Shown: positions 22,747 to 33,795 of the stretch, piece by piece
Position numbering within the stretch: position 1 is the first letter of the stretch
Layout of the letters: the number at the start of each line of letters is the position of its first letter
Assembly (NCBI GenBank): GCA_038380435.1
Contig: JAWZYU010000001.1
Span: 19,014,001 to 19,078,000 of the forward strand
DNA length: 64,000 nt
Reading direction: 5' to 3'
Origin: Ryuthela nishihirai
Lineage: Eukaryota > Arthropoda > Arachnida > Araneae > Heptathelidae
Made by a program: the position numbers and the translations under genes
The notes under the pieces: model-generated
Database searches by the model: none
Told to the model about the DNA's origin: nothing
Seen by the model: the letters and a program-made list of their open reading frames with translations, nothing else

Positions 22747-23059
22747 CTAAAACAGTTCGTATAGTTATTAAGTTTTTAATTTAACTCAGCTGTGTTGAAT
22801 CTGTTATAGCACCTTTCTCGCCCTGCAGAAAGTGATGATTTGGAATAAAAATTCACTCTTTACCCTTTTCCGCAAAAGCGAAGTTAGAAAAAAATTAGTG
22901 AATAATATTTTATATTTTGGGATAATTTGATATGATAGTAAAATATGTATTGATATCATAAAATAAATTTAATATCCTGAACCAAATTAGCATGATTAAT
23001 TTGTCAACCGCCACTTAATTAAAGTAAATTATTATATTAAATTGCTTTACTTTTCACTT
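22747..23059. other. AT-rich, nothing recognised
   Basis: No feature seen. Confidence 0.5.
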
Positions 23060-23950
23060 CGATCTCTTTTGTAGGTGCAGCCCCTTTGGGATTCATGTTC
23101 GTTCGGCACTTAATATTAGTAATGTTGATTTTCCAGGAGCCGCTTTCAGTAACTATTTGGGCTGGAAATTCTGTGAACTGGGAAGCCAGGTGGCAGAATA
23201 TCGTGGCCCGAAATCTGTAAACATGTCCCAACGTTATAGAGAGCTGGCGGACGTATACAGGTACTGTGAGAGGCTGAGTAGCGGTGCTTCGGTCAGCGAA
23301 ATGCCTCTAAGGGACCTGTATCTGTCTTTTCTGCCGCCCTGGGTGGCTCCCATTGCCTACTGATATCATAATATCGACTGGGCTAAAGCCAAGGACAATA
23401 TTTATAATCCTGGTACCATTACTGAGTATCGGGACATTAACTGGCTAGCGGCTCACAATGCCCTTCCGACCCGGTTTATTCTACATCGTAGAATGGCCTT
23501 TATCTCCGATAAATGTCAAATTTGCGATAATATCGAAGATATCGGCCATATTCTTTATCATTGTCCATTTGCGGCAGCGGTTTGGAAGGACATATGTAAC
23601 TGGATGAAAATCCAGAGCCTCTCGTTAGAAGAAGTCATCTTCCACACTAATGGAACCAGGAAAAACAATTATGTCATGAATATAGTACTCAGCACGACGA
23701 AAGCGCTGCTTTGGAAGGGCCGATGCTATAGACATTTTAATAATGATCATTGGTTGCCCAGTACTACCTTTCGTGTTATTTGTAAATGTGTCCAGAAGAG
23801 GCGAAGCCTCGATAGAGGTTTCAAAAAAAAACCCCTCTTCTGGAAAAATTGGAAAGATTTTCTTTTTTTGTAGTGTTTTTTTATATGTTCCCTGTGTCCT
23901 GCGTGCCCGGTTTTATTTTTGTGTCCTTTTTTGGACTATTGAGTATCAGT
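23060..23950 (+). pseudogene. LINE-T (Tx1/L1-like) C-terminal copy
   Basis: A frame with FPGAAFSNYLGWKF, then RYRELADVYRY (about 23240), a stop, and a second open stretch (23493-23873). That stretch is preceded by DINWLAAHNALPTRFILHRR and carries a zinc knuckle CQICDNIEDIGHILYHC. This is the layout after the RT domain of Tx1/L1-type LINEs. One frameshift and one stop are visible. A T-rich 3' region follows. Related to the minus-strand copy at 47-50 kb. Confidence 0.8.
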
Positions 23951-23995
23951 TTCTTGTTGTATTTTGTTTTTGGCCTCGGCCAAAAATTTTGTTTT

Positions 23996-24340
23996 TTGCT
24001 TTAAAAAGGCGAGATTGAACAGCTTCCGCTCGTCCGCGCGAGCGAGTGCAGTTTTTTCCAAGTCCAAAACCAAAACATTCGTGCCTCAGTCGGCGGAGAG
24101 GTTTGACGTCATAGGCGCCACTCGTCTCCGACCGGCTGGGGGGAGGAGCCGTCGCTCGGCGCGCTAAGCCAATGATCGGGCTTGGATCTGTGCCGAGCGC
24201 TGGCCCCTCCTGTGTGAGTGACGCTTGCTCTCTGCTGCTCTTCACATGGCACGGAGGCGATGCGCAGGGCGCCCTCTATCGAGCTGACCCGTGTAGCGTA
24301 TCGTGGCCATTTTTTGAGCGCGTGGTGTCTTTACGTTTGC
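23996..24340. other. CpG-rich block
   Basis: Unlike the AT-rich surroundings, this stretch is dense in CpG (CGCGCGAGCGAG, GGCGGAGAGG, GCTCGGCGCGC) and contains TTTGACGTCATAGG, a CRE-like site. It follows directly on the 3' end of a LINE-T. It could be the 5' untranslated promoter of a second, otherwise lost LINE or a host CpG island. No gene follows it. Confidence 0.5.
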
Positions 24341-25007
24341 GATCGAGTGAATGGTTTCTTTTTAAGGTACTTTTTTGTCTTCTAAAGGGAAAATGTTTTT
24401 AGGAAAGCTTTTCTATCTCTTTTCTGCTACTTCTCTTTTAGTTTTCCGGCTCTCTTTTTTTTAATGAGATGCCTGGTGTGTGAAATAACCGTCGAAGATC
24501 GTACGTTTCTACGTTACGTTTTTTTGGCGGTTGAAGTTTCTGAGAATGCAAAGTTAGGTCTAGCGGAGTGATTTCAAGAGCCAAACTCTTTAGAATCGCG
24601 AAGCAGTTAGTACTTATCATGGAACCACTGAGAATTGTCGCTATTTTCTAGATAAATAGTGGGTTTTCAGATTTTATTTTCCAAACAAATGTGTTTTATT
24701 TTTGTTATTGTCAATCAGGCACTATTTTAGACTTCGATAATACAAGCCATAGGCTTGGAGCTCATAATATTAATTAAAAATATCAGACATCATCTCGACT
24801 ATGGATTTGAACGAAATTATATCGCAGAATGATGGTTTCTTACACGATTCCACTGAATTCATAATTAAAACATAAAGCAGTGTTTTACAAACAGTTTGAC
24901 CCCAAAATTTTAAAAAATTATGCAGTGTTTTACAAACAGTTTGACCCCAAAATTCTAAAAAATTATGCAGTCCCGTAGAATAGCACACAAAATTATTTGA
25001 CTCTCTG
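24341..25007. other. No gene; contains a 45-bp tandem duplication
   Basis: AT-rich. The only structure is the duplication at 24877-24966, listed separately. Confidence 0.5.
24877..24966. repeat. Tandem duplication, 2 x 45 bp
   Basis: GCAGTGTTTTACAAACAG.. starts at 24877 and again at 24922; the two units differ at one base. Confidence 0.95.
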
Positions 25008-25043
25008 GAATGGAACATAAAATTATTATTCTCCTTCCCTCTT

Positions 25044-25440
25044 CCTGGGGGGCGGGGGTGGCTCAGTCGGTAGCGCGCCAGGCTCGTAATCTGTAGTTCA
25101 CAGGTTCGAGTCCCAGCTGGGTGCGCGTTGAGATTTATCTCCGCAAAAATTCCCCGCCCTGCCCACGGTCAGTAGGGGACACCGATGGGTTTGGAAAGGC
25201 CGCCGTCCGTCGGATGGGACGTTAAGCCGTGGCCCCGTGTGCGGGAGAGCCATACCCTTTGCACGTTAAAGAACATGCTGGATGGCCTTGACGGGAGGCT
25301 ACCATCTGTCTCCCAACAGCTGTTCCAGTGGGTCCCCTCTCCCAAACTTCTCTGAGCCTTCGGGGTCCATGTGACCTGCCCATTTAGCCCATGGTGTGCA
25401 AAAAAGTGCCGCTCAGAGGTAAAACAACCCAACCTAACTA
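25044..25440 (+). mobile_element. SINE1 with a 36-bp target duplication
   Basis: Full-length SINE1 whose flanks 25008-25043 and 25441-25476 are identical over 36 bp, far longer than the 11-15 bp at other copies. Confidence 0.95.
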
Positions 25441-25635
25441 GAATGGAACATAAAATTATTATTCTCCTTCCCTCTTGTCTGCAATTCATGACGTATGTAG
25501 ATATATCTGATAATTTCATTTACATATAACAAAATTAAATAAAATTATCTTTTTGCATTTTAAGCAATAAATTTGTAACAAACACTATCATATTATTAAA
25601 ATATTTTTTATTCTAAATATACCAGCAAATATAAA

Positions 25636-25700
25636 CTTCCTGAGCTTTGAGACCCCTTCCAAGCGGCCTGAGGGTAGCGACCCACAGTTTGAGAACCACT
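25636..25700 (-). mobile_element. hAT-like terminus fragment
   Basis: The complement begins AGTGGTTCTCAAACTGTGGG, the typical end of non-autonomous hAT elements. The other end was not found. Confidence 0.6.
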
Positions 25701-26179
25701 AACATAAAATATAGAGCGGTGCTGTGTTCCCCGCACCCCTAGGAATCAACGAACGTAGGAAAGGTGAGGAGATAGGCGTACTGGTTTCAAAATATCAAAA
25801 ACTTTATGGGAAAAGCACAATTTACGCGATTACATGAAGCATTAATTTTCATTGCTTTTGGCTGGAATTATGCTATTTCAGTATGGCAACACTGGTTATC
25901 TCATACCGATCACAGGATGGAATTGGCTGTTGGTCACATAAAAATTTCTGGAGCCTTTGAATTTCTACACCCACGTTTTTAGATTCAAATCGCAAAGTAA
26001 CCATAAATGAACCACAGATAAAGAACTATAAATGCAATTCGTCCTTGTACATTTTAGGAATCCTCCTTGCGGGGACCATTATTTGAGTTAAAATGTACCA
26101 ATCACTGATGAGAAGAAGTTTGCAGGAAGAGCTAGATTTGGTAAGGGTTTAGGAGAAGCAATGAAAATTGGTAGGGGGT
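25701..26179. other. Nothing recognised
   Basis: No domain-bearing frame or repeat seen. Confidence 0.5.
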
Positions 26180-26570
26180 TAGGTTGGGTTGGGTTGTTTT
26201 ACCTATGAGCGGCACATTTTTGCACACCATGGGCTAAATGGCCAGGTCACATGGACCCCGAAGGCTCAGAGAAGGTTGGGGGAGGAGACCCATTGGAACA
26301 GCTGTTGGGAGACAGATGGTAGCCTCCCGTCAAGACCATCCAGCGTGTTCTTTAACGTGCACAGGGTATGGCTCTCCCATACACGGGGCCACGGCTTAAC
26401 GTCCCATCCGACGGACGGCGGTCTTTCCAAGCCCATCGGTGTCCCCTACTGACCGTGGGCAGGGCGGGGAATTTTGCGGAGATAAATCTCAACGCTGACA
26501 TAGCTGGGACTCGAACCTGGGAACTACAGATTACGAGCCTGGCGCGCTACCTACTGAGGCACCCCCGCAC
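26180..26570 (-). mobile_element. SINE1, full length
   Basis: Complete, with a few changes in the head (GTAGGTAGCGCGCC). No clear duplication. Confidence 0.93.
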
Positions 26571-27047
26571 ATACATATAGAGATAACTGCGTTGAGAGGG
26601 AAAGAAGGATCACATTAATTTTAACTTTGATGCAGAAAAGATTATGTATTATGGTTGTTATATACACCAAGGGATAATCTGGGTTAGCGAGAAAATTTCT
26701 GAATTTGACATCTGGTGTGAACTTCGAAGTCAAATAGAGGTCGAATCTTGATCTAGAAATGCTAAAAAATGAAAAATTGAGGCTTGCGATTATTTCGGGA
26801 TGTAGATCTCAGAACGTTTACGAAATTTTGCATCCGATAGATACAAGGGAGATCAACAATTGACAACTGAAGGTATTTCGAGTTCTACGTTGCAGAAAAG
26901 TTACGAAATTTTGGTTGTGACTTGTCCAGTCAGGTTAGAGATCAAATTTCCACCTAGGTGTGCTATGAACCTGAAAATTTCTGCCTGAGGGTACTTCAGT
27001 TAGAAACATTAAGAAATTTCTAATATGACGTGTCCTTCGTGGTCAGA
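26571..27047. other. Nothing recognised
   Basis: Unique-looking DNA without a recognisable frame. Confidence 0.5.
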
Positions 27048-27435
27048 TTGGATTGGATTGTTTTACCTGTGAGCGGCAGTTTTTTGCACACAATGGGCTA
27101 AATGGCCAGGTCACATGGGCCCCGAAGGCTCAGAGAAGGTTGGGGGAGGGGACCCACTGGAACAGCTGTTGGGAGACAGATGATAGTCTCCCGTCAAGGC
27201 CATCCAGCGTGTTCTTTAACGTGCACAGAGTATGGCTCTCCCACACACGGGGCCACGGCTTAACGTCCCATTCGACGGACGGCGGCCTTTCCAAGCCCAT
27301 CGGTGTCCCCTACTGACCGTGGGCAGGGCGAGGAATTTTGCGGAGATAAATCTCAACGCTGTCCCAGCTGGGACTCGAACCTGGGAACTACAGATTACGA
27401 GGCTGACGCGCTACCGACTGAGCCACCCCCGCCCC
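27048..27435 (-). mobile_element. SINE1, full length, AATCC tail variant
   Basis: Complete copy ending in CAATCCAATCCAA instead of AACCCAACCC. Confidence 0.93.
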
Positions 27436-27956
27436 ACTATTAAATTCATGTGAATATTTTAATGCAAGGGATAAAATTTCTCCTACCTCTGCTGTCTTAC
27501 CTTACCTGTGTTCTTAGATATCCCCGCAGAATGACTCTTCTTCCATTTCAGCTCTCTGACAGGAACCGACAGGACCTTCGGCTTCACTCGATAAGGGACA
27601 TGGCAAAAATGAATTGAGTAGAAGGGAAGCTCTTGTGTTTCGTCAAAGAGGATTCAATTGTTGACACAATAATATTCCATCTGCAATATTGTGTAGCGAA
27701 ATAATGAATGCTCGACCACGTTAACCAGAGTGTTTTTGATTCATTTACAAATGCCATAGCTAAAAGAGTAAATTTTTAATAATATATTACTAAAAGTTAA
27801 ATAATTTTTTTGAACCTCTTACGAAATTGAAAAGGAAATTTTTTCTTACTATAGGAAATACTATTAAAAATAAGAAATATTCGGAACAAATTCTGGACTA
27901 AAGCAACGAAAACAAAGGCCTGTAAATTGCAGTCCTTTCAAGATTATATTCCATCC
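27436..27956. other. AT-rich, nothing recognised
   Basis: No feature seen. Confidence 0.5.
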
Positions 27957-27968
27957 ATTGTAAATTTA

Positions 27969-28169
27969 GCCGTCCCATGGCCGAGTGGTTAGCGCGCTTG
28001 GCTACTGATCTAAGGGACCTGGGTTCGAGCCCCGGATAAGGCATGGTTGTATGTGTTGTTTTTCTGCTGAGGTCCTGCCATCCTCTCGATCTTCTACTTT
28101 GGTATACAAACTGACAGGCTCCTGTCGGACCTCTGTGGCAAGCAGCTGCTTGAGGGGGTATTTATTTTT
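27969..28169 (+). mobile_element. SINE2, reference full-length copy
   Basis: A 201-bp tRNA-derived SINE. Head GCCGTCCCATGGCCGAGTGG with A box TGGCCGAGTGGTTAG, typical of Ser/Leu tRNAs, and B box GGTTCGAGCCC. The tail contains CTGACAGGctCCTGTCGG (8-bp stem, one change here) and the perfect palindrome CAAGCAGCTGCTTG, then GAGGGGGTATTTATTTTT. The target duplication is ATTGTAAATTTA (27957-27968, 28170-28181). No sequence relation to the SINE1 body is seen. Confidence 0.96.
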
Positions 28170-28181
28170 ATTGTAAATTTA

Positions 28182-28714
28182 ACATGCAAATATTGAGTAA
28201 TGGTAATATAATATGTGATAGTTTACCCGGAATAAATGTTAATGATTTGAAAATAAAATCCGCACAAATAGCTTCGCCAACTTGCATTACACATTAATAC
28301 TACAACTACACATTAGGTGAAATATAGATAAATAATTGCATATAAGTCAATAAATTGATGGTTAGATGCCTATTCTGGTAATATGGAATCTCGTTTAATT
28401 CTCTTCATTCTCAATATCTTGCAAATTAAAACTATTCATAAAATATAGTATTTTCTAGAGCACTCAATCTTTTTTATCCAATAGGAACAACTATTTATAG
28501 TGAAAGTATAATGAAATCCAGCGGTGACCAAAACGTATTCCTTATACTTAAATATCAAAACAAAACCGCAGTGATAGTTGCACACTACAAAATAATCAAT
28601 TTGAAAGAAATTTACTGTGTTTTAGGGTTTACTTCTTAACATAGTGGGCAATTTTTAACTGTCTGTTCCAACAAGCATCTGTGATTAATTTCTTAATAAC
28701 TACATACATACAAA
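28182..28714. other. AT-rich, nothing recognised
   Basis: No feature seen. Confidence 0.5.
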
Positions 28715-30100
28715 ATCCTCATGCAGACATCGACTACGGAGGTCCAACCAGACTGTGTAGTTTGGCTCACCAGACGTGTCTCTTTTGAGCTACAGCTGCT
28801 GCAATTGGCCACTCTAGGCCAATTCTAGCAAGATCTGTTTGACATTGTCTGTCCATCGCATCCTAGGTCTCCCCCTTTTTCTGATACCCTTAGGCACACT
28901 GTTCATAATCCTCTTTGCAAATCTGTAGATATGCATAAGGGCAACATGGCCAAACCAACGCAGTCCCTCTCAGCACAATATGCTGCTGAAAAGAAGTTGA
29001 TGACTTCTTCTAACCTCATCATTACTTACAAAGTAAAACCACCTAATGAACAAGACACTGCGTAAGCATCTAGAATCAAAGGCATCAAGTTTCTTGTTAT
29101 CCTGCTTACAAAGGGTCCATGTTTCGCTACCATAACTAACCTTAGAAAGAACCAAATTATTATACAGCTTAATTACAGTCATTAGGTGTATACGCCTATT
29201 TTTCGATAGTCTCCATAAATTCCTAAAAGTCCCAGCGGCAATTCCTACTCTATTTATCTCAGTCGCACATCACCGATATCTGTTACATATCTCCCAGGAT
29301 AATTAAACTGAGTCACTTGCTCGATACAGCCACTCAAAGCAACTGAAAACCATCTGCCTGACCAATTTATATCCCTTTCGTTTTTTCTCTGTTTATCGCC
29401 AAACCTACTCTATTACCAGTCTCATTAACAGCCCTAATGAACAAATTCTTCTCATCAACATCAGTAGCCAAGAGGGCGAAATTATCTGCATAATCTAAAC
29501 CAGAAATTTCGAAATCTCTAGACCATTTAGAGTTAAAATCTTTCCCTTGCAAAGAATTTCGCATTGCATAATGAATAACTAAAGAGAAAAGGAGACAAAA
29601 TGCACCCTTGTCTAATTCCACTAGCAATGCTAACCAATCGCTGAAAGACGTACTAGCTCTCACACACGGCAATGTGTTATTATAGAGAGCTCTCATTACA
29701 CTAACCAACTTATCAGGTATTCCATATGATCTAACAATCAACCACAAATTATGTCGATCAACAGAGTCAAAAGCCTTTTTGAAATCTATAAAGCTAGCAA
29801 CCACAGGTTTCTGAAACTCTAAACATTTCTCAAAAATCTGTTTAAGTGAAAATATTTTATCAATACATCCCCTACCACTTTAGAATCTACACTGTTCATC
29901 ACGCAGTTGTACATCAACCAAATTCTTAATTCTATTAAGTATAATCATGCAAAGAACTTTTACCTGGAACAGAGAGTAAACTAATTCCCCTATAATTATC
30001 ACAAGAACTGCGATCACATTTTTAAAAGTTGGGACAATAATAACTCTACTAAAATCCATAGGAACAACACCATTATCATAAAAAATATTCAAAATTTCGA
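28715..30100 (-). pseudogene. LINE-A copy C (3' half, inverted partner of D)
   Basis: Minus-strand LINE-A from the middle of the RT region to the 3' end: MNIFYDNGVVPMDFSRVI, a 145-residue open stretch with FIDFKKAFDSVDRHNLW and a YxDD block altered to YADN (DLDYADNFALL: second Asp changed to Asn), then the VSYGSETWTLCKQDNKKLDA region. It meets copy D head to head at 30100/30101; together they look like one insertion with an inverted 5' part. Confidence 0.9.
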
Positions 30101-30787
30101 TTCACAGGATATGTTTATCAGCTGGTGGATAATCCTGAGCAGAGGTCATCGCAGGCGCCTGAACTCTTTGCTTCTATTGGCATCGTCAAATTCTACATTG
30201 GAGGAAGTCTTCCAGTGTAGATGGCTTCAGCCTTTAGTAGTGGGGGAACGGTTCTTTGCCCCATGTCTGCGATTAGGGGGCTGTTTGATATTGTCTCCAT
30301 TCCCTCTTTCAATAAACATAGTTTCTTTAAACATCCCACTAACCATTTTCTCTCCATAGGTAGTTATGTCAAAAGCCTTTTTGACATAACTACCTATGGA
30401 GACATAATATACCTATTGAGTAGACTACTATGGAGACATAATATACCATATTTTTGACATAACTACCTATTGAGTGGCTGTATAAACAGATATTGGTGAT
30501 GTGCGACTGATACTTGAAAAATAGGCGTAGGTGAGGACTCTGCACAGAGCTTTTTCTCTTGATGTCCTCACACAAGAATTCCACCATTATAATTTAGATA
30601 TTCTCGGCTTGCAAGAGACCAGATGGACAGATAAAGGTCAGATACTTAAAAATAATCTTAAATTTCTCTTTTCAGGGAGGGACGACAATAAGCATCACCA
30701 AGGCGTGGGTCTGCTTCTCAGCAGATACACTAGTGATGCTCTTCTAGTAAATGAGTGCATTAATGAAAGGTTTCTTACAGCAAAATT
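30101..30787 (+). pseudogene. LINE-A copy D (5' part, rearranged)
   Basis: Starts with TTCACAGGATATG, the LINE-A 5' end. It contains the leader up to the endonuclease start, then a patchwork of LINE-A scraps (30351-30535), then the endonuclease N-terminus (YNLDILGLQETRWTDKGQ) to AKFP. No RT is present. Not translatable as one protein. Confidence 0.88.
30351..30402. repeat. Perfect hairpin, 24-bp arms, 4-nt loop
   Basis: Arms 30351-30374 and 30379-30402 are exact complements around GCCT. It contains AAAAGCC, identical to an RT segment of the neighbouring copy C. Confidence 0.95.
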
Positions 30788-31655
30788 TCCGTTAGGACAT
30801 ATCCATTGGAAACCATTTTTGCAACAAACGCTCAGAGTAGTTGAGGGGAAAATACAGTTTAGAAGATCCGAACCCACCCACGTTTTACAGTTCCTAGGTT
30901 CGAGTACCACTTTGGCTCCGCACAACACTCACAATGCGATGGTTTCCATTTAGCCCGTTGTTTGCACAGATCCCACTCGAGTGAGCTGCGTTAATCTCCT
31001 CAACCCCCCCCCCCTTTTTTTGTTCCCCTAAAGAAGCAGAACTTAAAAGGCTTTCTCTTTTGTTTGGAAGATATAATTACTTAAAAGATTTGAATGACTG
31101 TCTCAACAAATTGAGACAAACATTCTATATAGAAACACAGTTCCACTTTCAATGTTTTTTTATTTAGAGATCCCTCAAATATACCCAGTAGGTTGTATCA
31201 AGGCTAAATAGCCCCGTATGACTCTTTGCACGTCCACAGTGATTATATCCAGAGGATATTTAGAGCGCTAAAATCTGTTTGACACGGCCAAACAATCTTC
31301 GCTTACTTTCATTCATTTATTTTTGGTACACCTGTATATATATATATAGAAGAAATCAATCGCTATTTTGGCCTCTCTTGGTTTCACGATTGCCATCCCA
31401 AGCCCTATTTGATCTTGTACGACATCGGTTGTAAACCTTTTTAAAGTTTCTGAGATCTGCTTCTTGACTCCCTGGATATCTATCGACCCTTCAGGGTCAA
31501 GGTGAGCCCTTGTGGCTCGACCCTTTCTCCCCCATAGTGGGGAACTACTACTGTTCAACTGAGTTACAGATATCATGCGACTTTGTCCAAAGGAAGTTTA
31601 TCCCTAAAATGTTCAATGAAGAACAGGTGGAAATTTTATCTCTGACCACGAAGGA
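30788..31655. other. No gene recognised; poly-C/poly-T junction
   Basis: A C-run followed by a T-run lies near 31004-31021. The minus frame 31313-31576 (ETLKRFTTDVV, IVKPREAKIAID) has no family I can name. Confidence 0.45.
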
Positions 31656-32042
31656 GGGGCGGGGATGGCTCAGTCGGTAGCGCGCCAGGCTCGTAATCTG
31701 TAGTTCCCAGGTTCGAGTCCCAACTGGGTCAGCGTTGAGATTTACCTCCGCAAAATTCCCCGCCCTGCCCACGGTCAGTAGGGGACACCGATGGGCTTGG
31801 AAAGGCCGCCGTCCGTCGAATGGGACGTTAAGCCGTGGCCCCGTGTGCGGGAGAGCCATACCCTGTGCACGTTAAAGAACACGCTGGATGGCCTTGACGG
31901 GAGGCTACCAACTGTCTCCCAACAGCTGTTCCAGTGCGTCCCCTCCCCCAACCTTCTCTGAGCCTTCGGGGTCCATGTATCCTGGCCATTTAGCCCATGA
32001 TGTGCAAAAAAGTGCCGCTCAGAGGTAAAACAACCCAACCCA
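31656..32042 (+). mobile_element. SINE1, full length
   Basis: Complete, A box TGGCTCAGTCGG and B box GGTTCGAGTCC intact, AACCCAACC tail. Confidence 0.95.
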
Positions 32043-32227
32043 TCGTTCATATTTTGTTTCTCATTATTTCCATCCCCCCTTCTTCCCTCTCATAATTCTT
32101 ATCTTTTTATCACTATTATCTTATCGTTTTATTCTGCCTCTTTACTATTTATTCATCTATTTTATTGTCACCATTTCTCTTTTCCCTGCTTCTTTCTATT
32201 TTTATTATTCTCATTTTTTTTTATTAC

Positions 32228-32549
32228 GCTGACAGAGGAGACTCAGTTGGTAGCGTGCCAGGTTCGTAACCTGCAATTATCAAGTTCGGGTTCTACCTGG
32301 GCAAGTGTAGAGATTATTCTCTGTCAAACACCCCGGCCCTGTCTACAGTGAATAGGGGTCACTGTTGGGCTTGAAAAGGCCGCCATCCGTCGGATTGGAG
32401 GTTAAGCCGTGGCCCTGGTAAGTGCGTGGGAGAGACACACCCACGTACGTTAAAGAACACGCTGGATGGCCTTGACGGGAGGCTGACACCCTTTCCCAAC
32501 AGCTGTCCAGTGGGTCTCCTCACCCAACTATCCACGAAACTAACAGAGT
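32228..32549 (+). mobile_element. Diverged SINE1 subfamily copy
   Basis: Alignable to SINE1 along its body (GTTAAAGAACACGCTGGATGG, AACAGCTGTCCAGTGGG) but with a changed head (GACTCAGTTGGTAGCGTGCC, B box weakened to GTTCGGGTTC). It ends before the usual tail. It is older than the SINE1 next to it. Confidence 0.85.
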
Positions 32550-32560
32550 TTCGAACTTGG

Positions 32561-32922
32561 GTTGTTTTACCTCTGAGAGGCACTTTTTTGCACACCATGG
32601 GCTAAATGGCCAGGTCACATGGACCCCGAAGGCTCAGAGAAGGTTGGGGGAGGGGACCCACTGGACTGATGGTAACCCGCCGTCAAAACAATCCAGTGTG
32701 TTCTTTAAGGTGCACAGGGTATGGCTCTGCCGCACACGGGGCCACGGCTTAACGACCCATCCGACGGACGGCGGCCTTTCCAAGCCATCGGTGTCCCCTA
32801 CTGACCGTGGGCAGGGCGGGGAATTTTGCGGAGATAAATCTCAACGCTGACCCAGCTGGGACTCGAACCTGGGAACTACAGATTACGAGCCTGGCGTGCT
32901 ACCGACTGAGCCACCCCCGCCC
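32561..32922 (-). mobile_element. SINE1 with internal deletion
   Basis: Target duplication TTCGAACTTGG (32550-32560, 32923-32933). A short internal segment (GGAACAGCTGTTGGGAGACA) is deleted. Confidence 0.93.
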
Positions 32923-33107
32923 TTCGAACTTGGACATCTGCCCCAAATAACTGATATTCAAGTAGCGAATATCATGTTTTTGAAATTAAAAGAGCTCGAA
33001 TTTACCCTTAAAAATGGTAGGCTCTCGGCACAATTCATGTCTAGAGTTGTAGAAAAAATTAGAACATAATGCTACCTAACCATATTGGCAATAAATCATC
33101 GGCACGG

Positions 33108-33795
33108 TTCAAAATTCGAAAGTTCCATAATTAGAGATATGAAAGAACTGACTGATTCGATAATATGAAAATAACGTAGACGATAGGTACTCTCCTAGCT
33201 GCTCTGCAGTCTTAATGTCAGCGTTCTGATAGACATCAACCAGCACACAAGGCTGATAATTCGAAAGTACCAAAATCAGAGATATGAAGAAACAGAAGAT
33301 TTCTATAATATATAAGTAATGCAGACGATAGGTACATACTCTCTCCTCTCTGGGGCGGGGGTGGCTCAGTCGGTAGCACGCCAGGCTCGTAATCTGTAGT
33401 TCCCAGGTTCGAGTCCCAGCTGGGTCAGCGTTGAGATTTATGTCCGCAAAATTTTCCCGCCCTGCCCACGGTCAGTAGCGGACACCGATGGGCTTGGAAA
33501 GGCCGCCGTCCGTCGGATGGGACGTTAAGCCGTGGCTCCGTGTGCGGGAGAGCCATACCCTGTGCACATTAAAGAACACGCTGGATGGCCTTGACGGGAG
33601 GCTACCATCTGTCTCCCAACAGCTGTTCCAGTGGGTCCCCTCCCCCAACCTTCTCTGAGCCTTCGGGGTTCTTGTGGCCTGGCCATTTAGCCCGTGGTGT
33701 GCAAAAAAGTGCCGCTCAGAGGTAAAACAATCCAATCTCTCTGCTCTGTTTCGCAGCCTCAGTGTCAATAGGCCTCAACCAGCACACGAAGGTGG
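33108..33795 (-). repeat. Two tandem copies of a 145-bp segment
   Basis: Unit 1 (33108-33252) and unit 2 (33253-33795, minus the SINE1) share AATTCGAAAGT, AGAGATATGAA, GCAGACGATAGGTAC and CAACCAGCACAC. The minus strand of each carries the end of the decayed exon described at 33775-34542. Confidence 0.7.
33353..33736 (+). mobile_element. SINE1, full length
   Basis: Flanked by CTCTCTG (33346-33352, 33737-33743). The first tandem unit shows the uninterrupted site. AATCCAAT tail variant. Confidence 0.93.

Noticed and set aside
24172..24402. Short frames in the CpG-rich block as a cysteine-containing small protein
   Set aside because: Long-frame survival is expected in GC-rich DNA, and frames on both strands overlap without domain similarity.
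33345..33743. A longer (12-14 bp) target duplication for the SINE1 at 33353
   Set aside because: The flanks are CT-rich and tandemly duplicated. Only the 7-bp CTCTCTG is exact, so I report only that.
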